This document shows, piece after piece, positions 9,189 to 16,894 of a stretch of DNA of 64,000 nucleotides. A model generated the notes under the pieces. It was not told the DNA's origin, did not search any database, and saw only the letters and a list, made by a program, of their open reading frames with translations. A program made the translations under genes and the position numbers. Each line of letters begins with the position of its first letter. Positions within the stretch are counted from its first letter, which is position 1. The DNA is from Flavobacterium beibuense (lineage in GTDB: Bacteria; Bacteroidota; Bacteroidia; Flavobacteriales; Flavobacteriaceae): the NCBI RefSeq assembly GCF_004151245.1, contig NZ_JUIW01000013.1, forward strand, positions 1-64,000, read 5' to 3'.

Positions 9189-11117
9189 TTATGCCTCTGT
9201 AACTACTTCTGCATCTGGTCTTTCATAAGGCCTTTTGCCAAAAATATCTTCAAGGTCGTCTTTAAATATAACTTCTTTTTCGATAAGGATGTCAGCCAGT
9301 TTTAAAAGCTTGTCCCTGTTCTCTTCAAGTATATTTATAGCTCTTTTATATTGATCTTCTATAAGTACTGATATTTCTCCGTCAATAACCTTTGCTGTCT
9401 CTTCAGAGTATGGTTTAGAGAAATTGTACTCGCTTTGTCCTGATGAATCGTAGTAGGTAATATTCCCTAACTTATCGTTAAGACCATATATAGTAACCAT
9501 TGCTCTTGCCTGTTTAGTAACCTTTTCAAGGTCGCTAAGTGCTCCTGTAGATATCTTATTGAAGATAACTTTTTCGGCAGCACGTCCGCCCATTGTGGCA
9601 CACATTTCGTCAAGCATTTGATCCGGCCTTACAATAGAGCGCTCTTCCGGCAGGTACCATGCAGCACCAAGGCTTTGTCCGCGCGGTACAATAGTAACCT
9701 TAACAAGCGGCGCAGCGTGCTCTAGCATCCAGCTTACAGTTGCGTGACCTGCTTCGTGTACGGCAATAGCTCTTTTCTCCTCAGCAGTTATAATTTTATT
9801 TTTCTTTTCAAGACCACCTACAATCCTGTCTACAGCATCAAGGAAATCCTGTTTGTCTACTGATTTTTTATCTTTTCTTGCAGCGATTAGTGCAGCTTCG
9901 TTACAAACGTTTGCAATATCGGCACCAGAGAATCCAGGTGTTTGTTTTGCAAGGAACTCTGTATCCAGATTTTCCGATTTTTTAAGCGGCTTTAAGTGTA
10001 CTTCAAAAATCTCTTTACGCTCCCTGATATCCGGAAGATCTACATAAATCTGTCTGTCAAAACGTCCTGCACGCATTAATGCTTTATCCAATACATCGGC
10101 ACGGTTAGTAGCTGCCAATACAATTACGTTTGTATTAGTACCAAAACCATCCATTTCTGTTAGTAACTGGTTAAGTGTATTCTCACGTTCATCGTTAGAA
10201 CCGGAGAAGTTGTTTTTACCACGTGCACGTCCTACTGCATCAATCTCATCGATAAAGATGATAGCAGGAGATTTTTCTTTAGCCTGTTTGAAAAGGTCTC
10301 TTACCCTTGAAGCTCCTACACCTACAAACATCTCAACAAAATCAGAACCTGAAAGGGAGAAGAAAGGTACTTTAGCTTCGCCGGCAACTGCCTTGGCAAG
10401 TAGAGTTTTACCTGTTCCCGGAGGACCTACAAGTAATGCTCCTTTAGGTATTTTACCACCTATGCTGGTATATTTTTCAGGGTTTTTAAGGAACTCTACA
10501 ATTTCCTGTATTTCTTCCTTAGCTCCTTCAAGACCGGCAACATCTTTAAAAGTTACCTTAATGTCGTTTTTCTCGTCAAAAAGCTTGGCTTTAGATTTAC
10601 CGATATTAAATATCTGGCCTCCGCCACCTCCGGTGCCGCCACCTGCCATTCTTCGCATCATGAAAACCCATAATGCTATAAGTACAACAATTGGTAGTAA
10701 TGTAAGCAACAGGTCGCCCATCATGCTTTCCGGTTCAACAGAATAATCGTTGATCTTCCCGGCTTGTTTGGCCTCATCAAGTTTTTGGTCGAAAATTTCA
10801 TTTTTAGGACCTTTGTTTACACTATATTGAGGACCTTTATTAAGCTCTCCAAGGAAATTTTCACTTACACCTTCGTGTTCTTTGCTTTTTAAAGCCTCTT
10901 CTTTAAGGTAGACTTCTACCTGGCTATTGTTTGAAACAACTTTATCTATCTGTCCGCTGTCAAGATATTCATAAAACTTTGAAAGCGAAATTGTTTTTGA
11001 CCTGTTTAACATTGAACCGTTCAATGAAAAATTGATAGCCAGAAACATTAAGAAAATACCGCCGTATATAAGCCATGGGCTTACCTTCAACTTATTTGGT
11101 TTATTATCTTTTGACAT
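9189..11117 (-). CDS. ftsH: ATP-dependent zinc metalloprotease FtsH
   Basis: Membrane-anchored AAA+ protease that degrades membrane and short-lived proteins as a hexamer. The 642 residues show an N-terminal membrane helix, a periplasmic domain, a second helix (about 130-153) and a Gly-rich linker. Next come Walker A GPPGTGKT (about 230), Walker B IIFIDEID, the second region of homology ([18 protein letters not shown]), and the zinc site HEAGH (about 454). The acidic C-terminal tail is normal for Bacteroidota. It follows rsfS by 13 bases and has its own terminator. Confidence 0.97.
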   Translation of the reverse strand: MSKDNKPNKLKVSPWLIYGGIFLMFLAINFSLNGSMLNRSKTISLSKFYEYLDSGQIDKVVSNNSQVEVYLKEEALKSKEHEGVSENFLGELNKGPQYSVNKGPKNEIFDQKLDEAKQAGKINDYSVEPESMMGDLLLTLLPIVVLIALWVFMMRRMAGGGTGGGGGQIFNIGKSKAKLFDEKNDIKVTFKDVAGLEGAKEEIQEIVEFLKNPEKYTSIGGKIPKGALLVGPPGTGKTLLAKAVAGEAKVPFFSLSGSDFVEMFVGVGASRVRDLFKQAKEKSPAIIFIDEIDAVGRARGKNNFSGSNDERENTLNQLLTEMDGFGTNTNVIVLAATNRADVLDKALMRAGRFDRQIYVDLPDIRERKEIFEVHLKPLKKSENLDTEFLAKQTPGFSGADIANVCNEAALIAARKDKKSVDKQDFLDAVDRIVGGLEKKNKIITAEEKRAIAVHEAGHATVSWMLEHAAPLVKVTIVPRGQSLGAAWYLPEERSIVRPDQMLDEMCATMGGRAAEKVIFNKISTGALSDLEKVTKQARAMVTIYGLNDKLGNITYYDSSGQSEYNFSKPYSEETAKVIDGEISVLIEDQYKRAINILEENRDKLLKLADILIEKEVIFKDDLEDIFGKRPYERPDAEVVTEA

Positions 11118-11130
11118 GAATTTTTTTTTA

Positions 11131-11502
11131 TTAGTAGTTGTTTCCTATTGAAGTAATTTTGGCATCACCCCAAAGGCTTTCTATGTTGTAGTACTCACGA
11201 ATATGCTTTTGAAATACATGAACTACGATGTTTACATAGTCCATTAGTACCCATTCGCCGTTTTCTGTTCCTTCAACATGCCATGGTTTGTCCTTTAACT
11301 CTTTGGAAACTGTTTTTTGAACTGAGTGAACAATAGCGTTCACCTGTGTATTTGAGGTACCGTTGCAAATAACAAAGTAATCGCACACGGTATTATCGAT
11401 TGCTCTTAAATCCAGAATATCTATATCACTACCCTTAACTTCTTCGATTCCTTTAATGATGTTTGCTAACAATACATCGGTGCTTATATTCTTTTTTGCC
11501 AT
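11131..11502 (-). CDS. rsfS: Ribosomal silencing factor RsfS
   Basis: Binds ribosomal protein uL14 and blocks joining of the subunits when nutrients are short. The 123 residues match the RsfS/DUF143 family throughout: DILDLRAIDNTVCDYFVIC, then KPWHVEGTENGEWVLMDY and the VVHVFQKHIREYYNIESLW end. It leads the transcript with ftsH, which is a common pairing in Bacteroidota. A TAnnTTTG box (TAACTTTG on the minus strand, 11523-11530) lies 20 bases upstream. Confidence 0.94.
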   Translation of the reverse strand: MAKKNISTDVLLANIIKGIEEVKGSDIDILDLRAIDNTVCDYFVICNGTSNTQVNAIVHSVQKTVSKELKDKPWHVEGTENGEWVLMDYVNIVVHVFQKHIREYYNIESLWGDAKITSIGNNY

Positions 11503-11522
11503 TTAAAATTTTATATATTCTA

Positions 11523-11552
11523 CAAAGTTATCATTTTTTGTATTTACTTTTG
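11523..11552. promoter_or_regulatory. Divergent promoters of rsfS-ftsH and birA
   Basis: Two -7-like boxes face away from each other within 30 bases: TAACTTTG on the minus strand (11523-11530) for rsfS, and TACTTTTG on the plus strand (11545-11552) for birA. The -33 boxes are not clear. Confidence 0.45.
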
Positions 11553-11591
11553 ACCCTAATAAGGTATTAAAAAAAGTTATTTTGTTTTTTA

Positions 11592-12320
11592 ATGAATATT
11601 ATCAAACTCAATGCCATTAACTCCACTAACGACTATTTAAAAACGCTGTCGGGGACACAGTATCTGGAAAACTTTACTGTTGTTGTTGCCGAGAGCCAAA
11701 CTAAAGGTAAAGGGCAAATGGGAGCCAAATGGAACACCGCACCGGGTAAAAACCTTACGTTTAGTGTGTTAATTAAAGATTTGCTTCTTGGTATCAACGA
11801 GATATTTAATCTTAATGTTGCTGTTGCCGTAAGTATTTTGCAGGCACTTGAAAAGCACAATGTTGATAAACTTTCGGTTAAATGGCCTAACGACATTTTG
11901 GCAGGCAACAAAAAGATTGGAGGCATACTTATAGAGAACAGCATTAAGAACAGCGGTGAGATTTTTTCGGTTGTGGGCATAGGGCTTAATGTTAATCAAA
12001 CTGACTTTGAGGGGTTGCCTAAAGCGTCATCATTAGCAGTAGCTTGCGGGCATGAGTTTGACAAAACTGATGTTCTTGAAAATATTGTAACAAACCTTAA
12101 GCGCAATGTTGCTTCTTTGCTTCATAAAAATGTAGACCCGCTATGGGTAGCTTACCATAAAAACCTTTATAAAATAGGGGTGCCAATGCCTTTTGAAAAG
12201 GATGATAAAAAATTTATGGGTATTATACAGGGTGTTACAAGAAGCGGAAACCTTGAGTTACTACTTGAAGACGACACTATGGCAGAGTTTAAGATTAAAG
12301 AGCTGCAAATGCTTTATTAA
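11592..12320 (+). CDS. birA: Biotin--[acetyl-CoA-carboxylase] ligase
   Basis: Activates biotin with ATP and attaches it to biotin carboxyl carrier proteins. The 242 residues form the class I (non-regulatory) enzyme. There is no N-terminal winged helix, so it would not act as a repressor. The biotinyl-AMP loop is TKGKGQMGAKW, and SVKWPNDIL carries the catalytic lysine, followed by GGILIENS. A small C-terminal SH3-like domain is present. Its stop codon shares a TTAA with the convergent DUF4241 gene. Confidence 0.93.
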   Translation: MNIIKLNAINSTNDYLKTLSGTQYLENFTVVVAESQTKGKGQMGAKWNTAPGKNLTFSVLIKDLLLGINEIFNLNVAVAVSILQALEKHNVDKLSVKWPNDILAGNKKIGGILIENSIKNSGEIFSVVGIGLNVNQTDFEGLPKASSLAVACGHEFDKTDVLENIVTNLKRNVASLLHKNVDPLWVAYHKNLYKIGVPMPFEKDDKKFMGIIQGVTRSGNLELLLEDDTMAEFKIKELQMLY

Positions 12321-13018
12321 TCATAATCCTCATCATTGTCATCTTCTTCAAACTCATTGATTAGAAAGTCAATTACAAGCTCTACATTGTCGCCGTTTTC
12401 GTTTAATCCCCAATAAGAAGGGTAGTAGCCGTCTCCCCAGCCGGATGAGAACATTATTACATTATTGTCAGAATCCTTATCTGGGCGATGGTCGTTCCAG
12501 TCGCCTAAACTTCTCGAGAACTTATTTTTTGATGAATAGGCTTTAAACTCTTCCGAAAGTACTTCATCATAATAATTAGATTCAGGGTCTTTTTCTAAAA
12601 GGGCATCCATTTTTGCATTAAGCTGAGCGTTGGTTTCTTCGTCAAGAAAACACGCAAGTCCTGAGTCTACCGGAAAACCGAAAAATTCATCTTCTCCCAG
12701 TTCGTTAAGTTCGTCTTTGGTAATATCATCAGTAACTGCAAGCACCCATTTTGAGGCTTCCTCGGTCCTGAACTTAATTTTAGCATAGGCTACCCTGTAA
12801 TGCTCTTCGTCTATTTGTGCCATATAAATATATACCGGATACTTGTCTGGTAGTACACTTCGCTTAAACGGACGCTGATCGTAGGTAAAGAAAGGGTCGG
12901 ACGCAATAATTTTTCCTGTTGGCAGATTCAAATCGCCCACGTGAATTTCTACCAGTTCCTGCATTCCCATATCGTCATCCAGGTTGTATTCAAATTCAAA
13001 GTCGTCTGAGTTTTTCAT
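12317..13018 (-). CDS. DUF4241 family protein
   Basis: A 233-residue acidic cytoplasmic protein of the DUF4241 family. Supporting segments are GDLNLPTGKIIASDPF near the N-terminus, the central GFPVDSGLACFLDEET, and the late MFSSGWGDGYYPSYWGLNENG. The tail is almost entirely Asp and Glu. No signal peptide or catalytic motif is seen, and the family's function is unknown to me. It converges on birA with a 4-base overlap of stop codons. The upstream gap of 65 bases has room for its own promoter. Confidence 0.8.
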   Translation of the reverse strand: MKNSDDFEFEYNLDDDMGMQELVEIHVGDLNLPTGKIIASDPFFTYDQRPFKRSVLPDKYPVYIYMAQIDEEHYRVAYAKIKFRTEEASKWVLAVTDDITKDELNELGEDEFFGFPVDSGLACFLDEETNAQLNAKMDALLEKDPESNYYDEVLSEEFKAYSSKNKFSRSLGDWNDHRPDKDSDNNVIMFSSGWGDGYYPSYWGLNENGDNVELVIDFLINEFEEDDNDEDYD

Positions 13019-13083
13019 AATTAGGTGAGTTTTATGGTAAGTTACTTAAAACAGTGGTAGTATGGTATTACTTTATAAAATTT

Positions 13084-13830
13084 TTAACCGGATTTTTGTG
13101 TAAACCTGTCATAGAAATTAGTGACAAGGCTTGTTTTTATACGGTTCTCTTCCAGTGTTATTATTCGGTATGCAAAAGAGTTGGTATTGATTTCTATGGT
13201 TGGTGAATTCTTTTTTACCTGAAACGCAGTAGAGGGAGTAATGTATTGGGTTATTTTTCTGTCGGTTCGTTTGTCAGGCATATGGTAGTGGCCGCAAAAA
13301 ACGGTTATGTTATGCCTGCTTTCCTGTAATATATTGTTCACTGTATCCCTGTTTTTAAGCGGATAGGTTGTATCCATTCCCGTAGGGAAACCTAAAATAG
13401 GGTGGTGTACAAAAAGGACTATATGTTTTAGGGTATTTATTTCCTGCGAAAGCCATGCTAACTGGGGTTCGCTTATTTCACCCGAAGAGGAATCCATGTA
13501 AATGTATTTATAGAATTCATCCTCATGAGAATAATACAACTCATCTTCACCCTCGGTTTTAGTGCTTTTGTAAAAAGGAATTAGCTGAGAAAAAATGTCG
13601 TGATTGCCTAATGTTATTTTAAATCCGGACTTATAGTTTTCCAGCTTTTCAAAAAACCACTCAAGGTTTTCTTTATCGGCAAGATCGCCGGTAACAACAA
13701 TATCATCAAACTTGTCTAAAGCAATATGTTCTAATACGGCTTTAAGGTTCTTCTTTGGGTTAGCCCCCCTGTCTATGGCAGTAGGGTCGCCAAGATGCGT
13801 ATCGGTTATATGAGCAATAATTTTAGACAT
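13084..13830 (-). CDS. Metallophosphoesterase (CpdA-like)
   Basis: Calcineurin-like two-metal phosphoesterase of 248 residues. All metal-site motifs are present in order: HITDTHLGD, VTGDLADKENLEWF, TLGNHD, VHHPILG and FCGHYH. The layout resembles class III cyclic-nucleotide phosphodiesterases such as CpdA, so cAMP is a possible substrate, though the family also hydrolyses other phosphodiesters. No signal peptide, so cytoplasmic. It directly follows the upstream exported-protein gene; the ATG overlaps that gene's stop codon by one base. Confidence 0.87.
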   Translation of the reverse strand: MSKIIAHITDTHLGDPTAIDRGANPKKNLKAVLEHIALDKFDDIVVTGDLADKENLEWFFEKLENYKSGFKITLGNHDIFSQLIPFYKSTKTEGEDELYYSHEDEFYKYIYMDSSSGEISEPQLAWLSQEINTLKHIVLFVHHPILGFPTGMDTTYPLKNRDTVNNILQESRHNITVFCGHYHMPDKRTDRKITQYITPSTAFQVKKNSPTIEINTNSFAYRIITLEENRIKTSLVTNFYDRFTQKSG

Positions 13831-14360
13831 TACTCCTTTTTTTCATCCGGTTCAAAAACGGGATCCATTCTGCCGGGAATTTCCAGTTCGTCACTTAGGT
13901 TTGGTATAAGTGTTTTCATAGTAGGAAGGTTAAAACCTGCCGTGTCTAAGAAATACCAGTTTTTGCCTTCATTTTCTGAAATTGCAAGAAGTACAGAATT
14001 ACTTGTCAGGGTACCACCCTCAACTTTCAGTTTTATCATTTGTACCAGTGTGCACTGCAGCGTATTATCTACTTTGTATATTTTTGAAGGTGATCCGTAA
14101 TCCATAGATAAGAATGTCATGCCGTCTTTTTCCAGTCCTTCAACTTCCTTTTTAATATTTTCAATCATTTTAGCCCTTCCGCCCATATTTTTCAGGACTT
14201 TTGGGTATGTGAAGTCTGCAAACTTGCTGTAGTCTTTTGTAATAAATGCATTTCCCATCTTGTTTACCTGAGTAAGCATTGTTTTTTGGGTATTGGCATC
14301 CTGAGCACTAGCACTTATTAATCCTAAAGTGAAAACTAAAACAGTAATAATTCTTTTCAT
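13830..14360 (-). CDS. Exported protein of unknown function
   Basis: About 176 residues, starting at MKRIITVLVFTLGLISASAQ, a clear Sec signal peptide; an earlier in-frame ATG at 14381 would add seven residues before the signal and is less likely. The mature part (DYSKFADFTYPKVLKNMGG, then MTFLSMDYGSPSKIYKVD and NWYFLDTAGF) looks like an NTF2/SnoaL-type alpha-beta fold common in exported Bacteroidota proteins. Translationally coupled with the metallophosphoesterase that follows. Confidence 0.75.
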   Translation of the reverse strand: MKRIITVLVFTLGLISASAQDANTQKTMLTQVNKMGNAFITKDYSKFADFTYPKVLKNMGGRAKMIENIKKEVEGLEKDGMTFLSMDYGSPSKIYKVDNTLQCTLVQMIKLKVEGGTLTSNSVLLAISENEGKNWYFLDTAGFNLPTMKTLIPNLSDELEIPGRMDPVFEPDEKKE

Positions 14361-14395
14361 CTGATAATTAAAAAATTTCATTTTGATAAAAGTAA

Positions 14396-14434
14396 TAAAA
14401 AAAGCCTTTTAGGCTAACTAAAAGGCTTTTTTGT
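14396..14434 (-). terminator. Terminator of the SRPBCC gene
   Basis: Perfect arms AAAGCCTTTTAG (14401-14412) and CTAAAAGGCTTT (14418-14429), with A and T runs on both sides. Confidence 0.75.
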
Positions 14435-14451
14435 TTTGTATTTATTGCTGG

Positions 14452-14844
14452 TTACAGCTTATGCATGTTGTTTGCAAGTGTCTCGATGAATTTGGTTATA
14501 GGGCCTTTTACCATCATGGCCATCATGGCATTAAACTCACCTTCAAATTTTAGCTGAACTTCGCTTGAAGAATCTGATACAGAATCAATGTTACCTGTTA
14601 AGGTAAAAGGAAGCTTATCGCTTGCAGCACCAAGAACCAGTTTGTTTGGGGCAGCTTTTTCCTTCATTTTAAGTTTAATTTCAGGCATGCCTTTTAATGC
14701 AAAAATAAAAGACTCATCTCCGGTAACCTCAAACTTTGCAATGTTGTCCGGCATAAGTTTTTCAAAATTCTTTACGTCGCTAAGCGCATCAAAAATATAT
14801 TGTGCAGGTTTTTCAACCGTTACTTTAGGGCTTTCTAAATTCAT
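14452..14844 (-). CDS. SRPBCC (START/Bet v1-like) family protein
   Basis: A 130-residue single-domain protein with the SRPBCC order: the KPAQYIFDALSDVKNFEKLMPD helix, central antiparallel strands, and a long C-terminal helix ending in FIETLANNMHKL. Such domains bind hydrophobic ligands in a deep pocket; the ligand here is unknown. No signal peptide. It lies 22 bases after pyrE on the same strand and is probably co-transcribed with it. Confidence 0.82.
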   Translation of the reverse strand: MNLESPKVTVEKPAQYIFDALSDVKNFEKLMPDNIAKFEVTGDESFIFALKGMPEIKLKMKEKAAPNKLVLGAASDKLPFTLTGNIDSVSDSSSEVQLKFEGEFNAMMAMMVKGPITKFIETLANNMHKL

Positions 14845-14866
14845 ATTATGTTTTGAGCTAAATTAA

Positions 14867-15508
14867 TTACTGTCCCCAGGTATCAGGGGTTTTTCTCCAC
14901 TCCTTAAGGGTATCATGCTCGTCTTCGGTAATGTATTTTTTAGCAACCGCTAAGTCTAAAAGGGTATCATAATTACCTAGAGTATTTAGTCTTACCCCTG
15001 CATTTTTAAAATTTTGTACCGATACGTCAAAACCATAAGTAAAAATGGCAACCATACCTTTTACGTTAGCACCGGCCTCTTTTAAAGCTTCTACTGCCAT
15101 AAGGCTGCTTTTTCCTGTACTTATAAGGTCTTCTACCACAACCACGTTCTGGCCTTTTTGTAAAAAGCCTTCTACTTGATTCTGGCGTCCGTGTTTTTTA
15201 GGTTCAGGACGAACATAAACAAACGGAAGTCCCATAAGTTCTGCCACAAGCATACCTATACCAATGGCTCCGGTAGCTACTCCGGCAATTACATCGGGCT
15301 TACCATATTCTTTCTCTATATGTTTTGCAAACTCCTCTCTGATAAAGTTTCTTATCGGGGGGAACGACAGCGTAATCCTGTTATCACAATATATTGGAGA
15401 CTTCCATCCTGAAGCCCATGTAAAAGGATTTTTAGGATTTAATTTAATTGCGTTTATTTGTAAAAGCAATTCGGCTGTTTTTTTAGCGGTATCTGTATTA
15501 AAAATCAT
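14867..15508 (-). CDS. pyrE: Orotate phosphoribosyltransferase
   Basis: Forms orotidine monophosphate from orotate and PRPP in pyrimidine synthesis. I chose the start at 15508 (MIFNTDTAKKTAELLL, 213 residues). The frame stays open to 15634, but that extension has no family match and would overlap the divergent NUDIX gene. The PRPP-binding loop is VVVEDLISTGKSS, and PEPKKHGRQNQVEG is the flexible catalytic loop. A TACATTTG box on the minus strand ends just four bases before the ATG, suggesting a leaderless or near-leaderless mRNA. Confidence 0.94.
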   Translation of the reverse strand: MIFNTDTAKKTAELLLQINAIKLNPKNPFTWASGWKSPIYCDNRITLSFPPIRNFIREEFAKHIEKEYGKPDVIAGVATGAIGIGMLVAELMGLPFVYVRPEPKKHGRQNQVEGFLQKGQNVVVVEDLISTGKSSLMAVEALKEAGANVKGMVAIFTYGFDVSVQNFKNAGVRLNTLGNYDTLLDLAVAKKYITEDEHDTLKEWRKTPDTWGQ

Positions 15509-15512
15509 AGTA

Positions 15513-15520
15513 CAAATGTA
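15513..15520 (-). promoter_or_regulatory. Candidate -7 box of pyrE overlapping the NUDIX start codon
   Basis: Minus-strand TACATTTG fits TAnnTTTG and overlaps the ATG of the divergent NUDIX gene (15516-15518). Transcription would begin at or next to the pyrE ATG. No clear -33 box is visible. Confidence 0.4.
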
Positions 15521-16124
15521 TAAAGTTTTTGTTAACGATAAGCCACTTTTTTTAACTAACCAGGTGGAGAAGGAAACAGATTTTAAAATGTTTCTGTTAG
15601 AGAGTGTTGATATTGAGCAGCTTATTATAAGCATGTTTAATAATAAGGTTAAAAAAGCTTTTCTTTATCATCCCGATGAGAAAGAAACCTTAAAGAAGCT
15701 TAAAGAGAAAATTCCGGTGGCAAAGGCCGGAGGCGGACTCGTATACAACAAAAAAGGGGAGGTGCTTTTTATTTTTCGTAACGGAAAATGGGACCTGCCT
15801 AAAGGTGGAATTGAAAAAGGGGAGGGCATAGAAGATGCCGCACTACGTGAAGTTGAGGAAGAAACCGGCGTAAAAAACCTTAAGATTACCCAAAAGCTGC
15901 AAAAAACCTATCACGTTTTTAAAAGAAACGGAAACTATAAGCTAAAGGTTACCCATTGGTATGAAATGAAAAGCGATTACAAGGGTAAACTACAGGCACA
16001 GGAGAACGAAGGAATAGAAAAAGTAGCCTGGCTTAACCCTGAGCAGATTAAAGAGGCTTTGACCAATTCTTATGAAAACATCAAACTGTTATTTGAGAAC
16101 ATGAAAGTACCTACGGAAGGATAG
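15516..16124 (+). CDS. NUDIX hydrolase
   Basis: About 202 residues starting MYKVFVNDKPLFL. The C-terminal half holds a full Nudix box, GGIEKGEGIEDAALREVEEE followed by TGV, which coordinates Mg and cleaves nucleoside diphosphates linked to another moiety. The N-terminal 65 residues (up to KIPVAKAGGGLVYN) form an extra domain often seen in Bacteroidota NUDIX proteins of this type. Substrate unknown. Its start codon is 7 bases from that of pyrE on the other strand, and its 3' end overlaps the convergent M50-like gene by 14 bases. Confidence 0.88.
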   Translation: MYKVFVNDKPLFLTNQVEKETDFKMFLLESVDIEQLIISMFNNKVKKAFLYHPDEKETLKKLKEKIPVAKAGGGLVYNKKGEVLFIFRNGKWDLPKGGIEKGEGIEDAALREVEEETGVKNLKITQKLQKTYHVFKRNGNYKLKVTHWYEMKSDYKGKLQAQENEGIEKVAWLNPEQIKEALTNSYENIKLLFENMKVPTEG

Positions 16125-16815
16125 CAGGTCCAAGGAGCTTCATCCATAACGGGAAACCAATAATGCTTCCTGTAAGTCCACCTAGTATAAAAGTGAACCG
16201 TTGCTGTTTGGGTATTAATTTAAATACCACAATTAAAAGCAGTACTATTGCTATTGTAGCAGTAATAGCATTAAGAGACCATATCGGTAACCTAAAGTAT
16301 TCTGATATATTGGTCTCGTCTCCCTGAGAAGTCCATTCTCCTCTGATAACCAAAAAGTATAGCCCGATAAAAAAATTGGCAACTTGTCTTGTCCAGAAGA
16401 AAGCCATAAAAACAAATGACCATTGCAATAATGTTAGTTTGTTTCCTATTTTTTTTCGGTTAAACCAAAGCAGTAAAAAACCTAAAGTTCCCGTTATGAT
16501 AGTTTGAACAGGTCCGCCAAGTGTTACAAGGTTAGCACTTTTACGAGCTTTATGCATAAGAATAGAATATTTTTTCATAACAGCCTTATCCGTTCTACTT
16601 TTTAAAACTTCTTCGTTTTTAAAATGAAAATTACGAAATGTTTCATAATCTGTATTTTCATAATGCATTGAAGCATATCTTATTTTTGCTTCATAACCCA
16701 GTTTTTTGGCAACTATGTAGTGTCCGGCTTCGTGGGTGACTGCGCCTATTATAGTAAAAACTATAAAGCCTAAAACAACATAAATAAACAAACGGAAGTG
16801 TAAGGTGAAAGTCAT
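16111..16815 (-). CDS. Membrane protein with M50-like HEAGH motif
   Basis: A 234-residue integral membrane protein with about five helices. The first helix runs into THEAGHYIVAKKLGYEAK, an HExxH zinc motif set as in site-2 proteases (M50). The usual second M50 motif, NxxPxxxxDG, is not visible; VTLGGPVQTIITG may stand in for part of it. Proteolytic activity is therefore possible but not established. Between the first two helices lies a charged stretch of about 70 residues, possibly cytoplasmic. The gene overlaps the convergent NUDIX gene at the 3' end. Confidence 0.7.
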   Translation of the reverse strand: MTFTLHFRLFIYVVLGFIVFTIIGAVTHEAGHYIVAKKLGYEAKIRYASMHYENTDYETFRNFHFKNEEVLKSRTDKAVMKKYSILMHKARKSANLVTLGGPVQTIITGTLGFLLLWFNRKKIGNKLTLLQWSFVFMAFFWTRQVANFFIGLYFLVIRGEWTSQGDETNISEYFRLPIWSLNAITATIAIVLLLIVVFKLIPKQQRFTFILGGLTGSIIGFPLWMKLLGPAILP

Positions 16816-16860
16816 GGAAAAGTAATTTCCATAAAAATAAAGAAAAATATTTCTTACAAA

Positions 16861-16893
16861 TAAAAAAAGCAGGTATAAAAGCCTGCTTTTTTT
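16861..16893 (-). terminator. Terminator of the coaD-M14 peptidase unit
   Basis: Arms AGCAGG (16868-16873) and CCTGCT (16882-16887) flanked by A and T runs, immediately after the M14 peptidase stop codon in the direction of reading. Confidence 0.65.
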
Positions 16894-16894
16894 A

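Noticed and set aside
10210..10746. 178-residue frame on the plus strand inside ftsH
   Set aside because: It is antisense to the invariant AAA+ core of ftsH, so it is a by-product of that coding sequence.
15264..15515. Upstream in-frame extension of the NUDIX gene, inside pyrE
   Set aside because: It lies fully antisense to the conserved pyrE coding region and adds no NUDIX family sequence; the ATG at 15516 gives the expected protein.
15509..15634. Upstream in-frame extension of pyrE
   Set aside because: It runs antisense to the NUDIX coding region and lacks similarity to orotate phosphoribosyltransferase; the start at 15508 fits the family.
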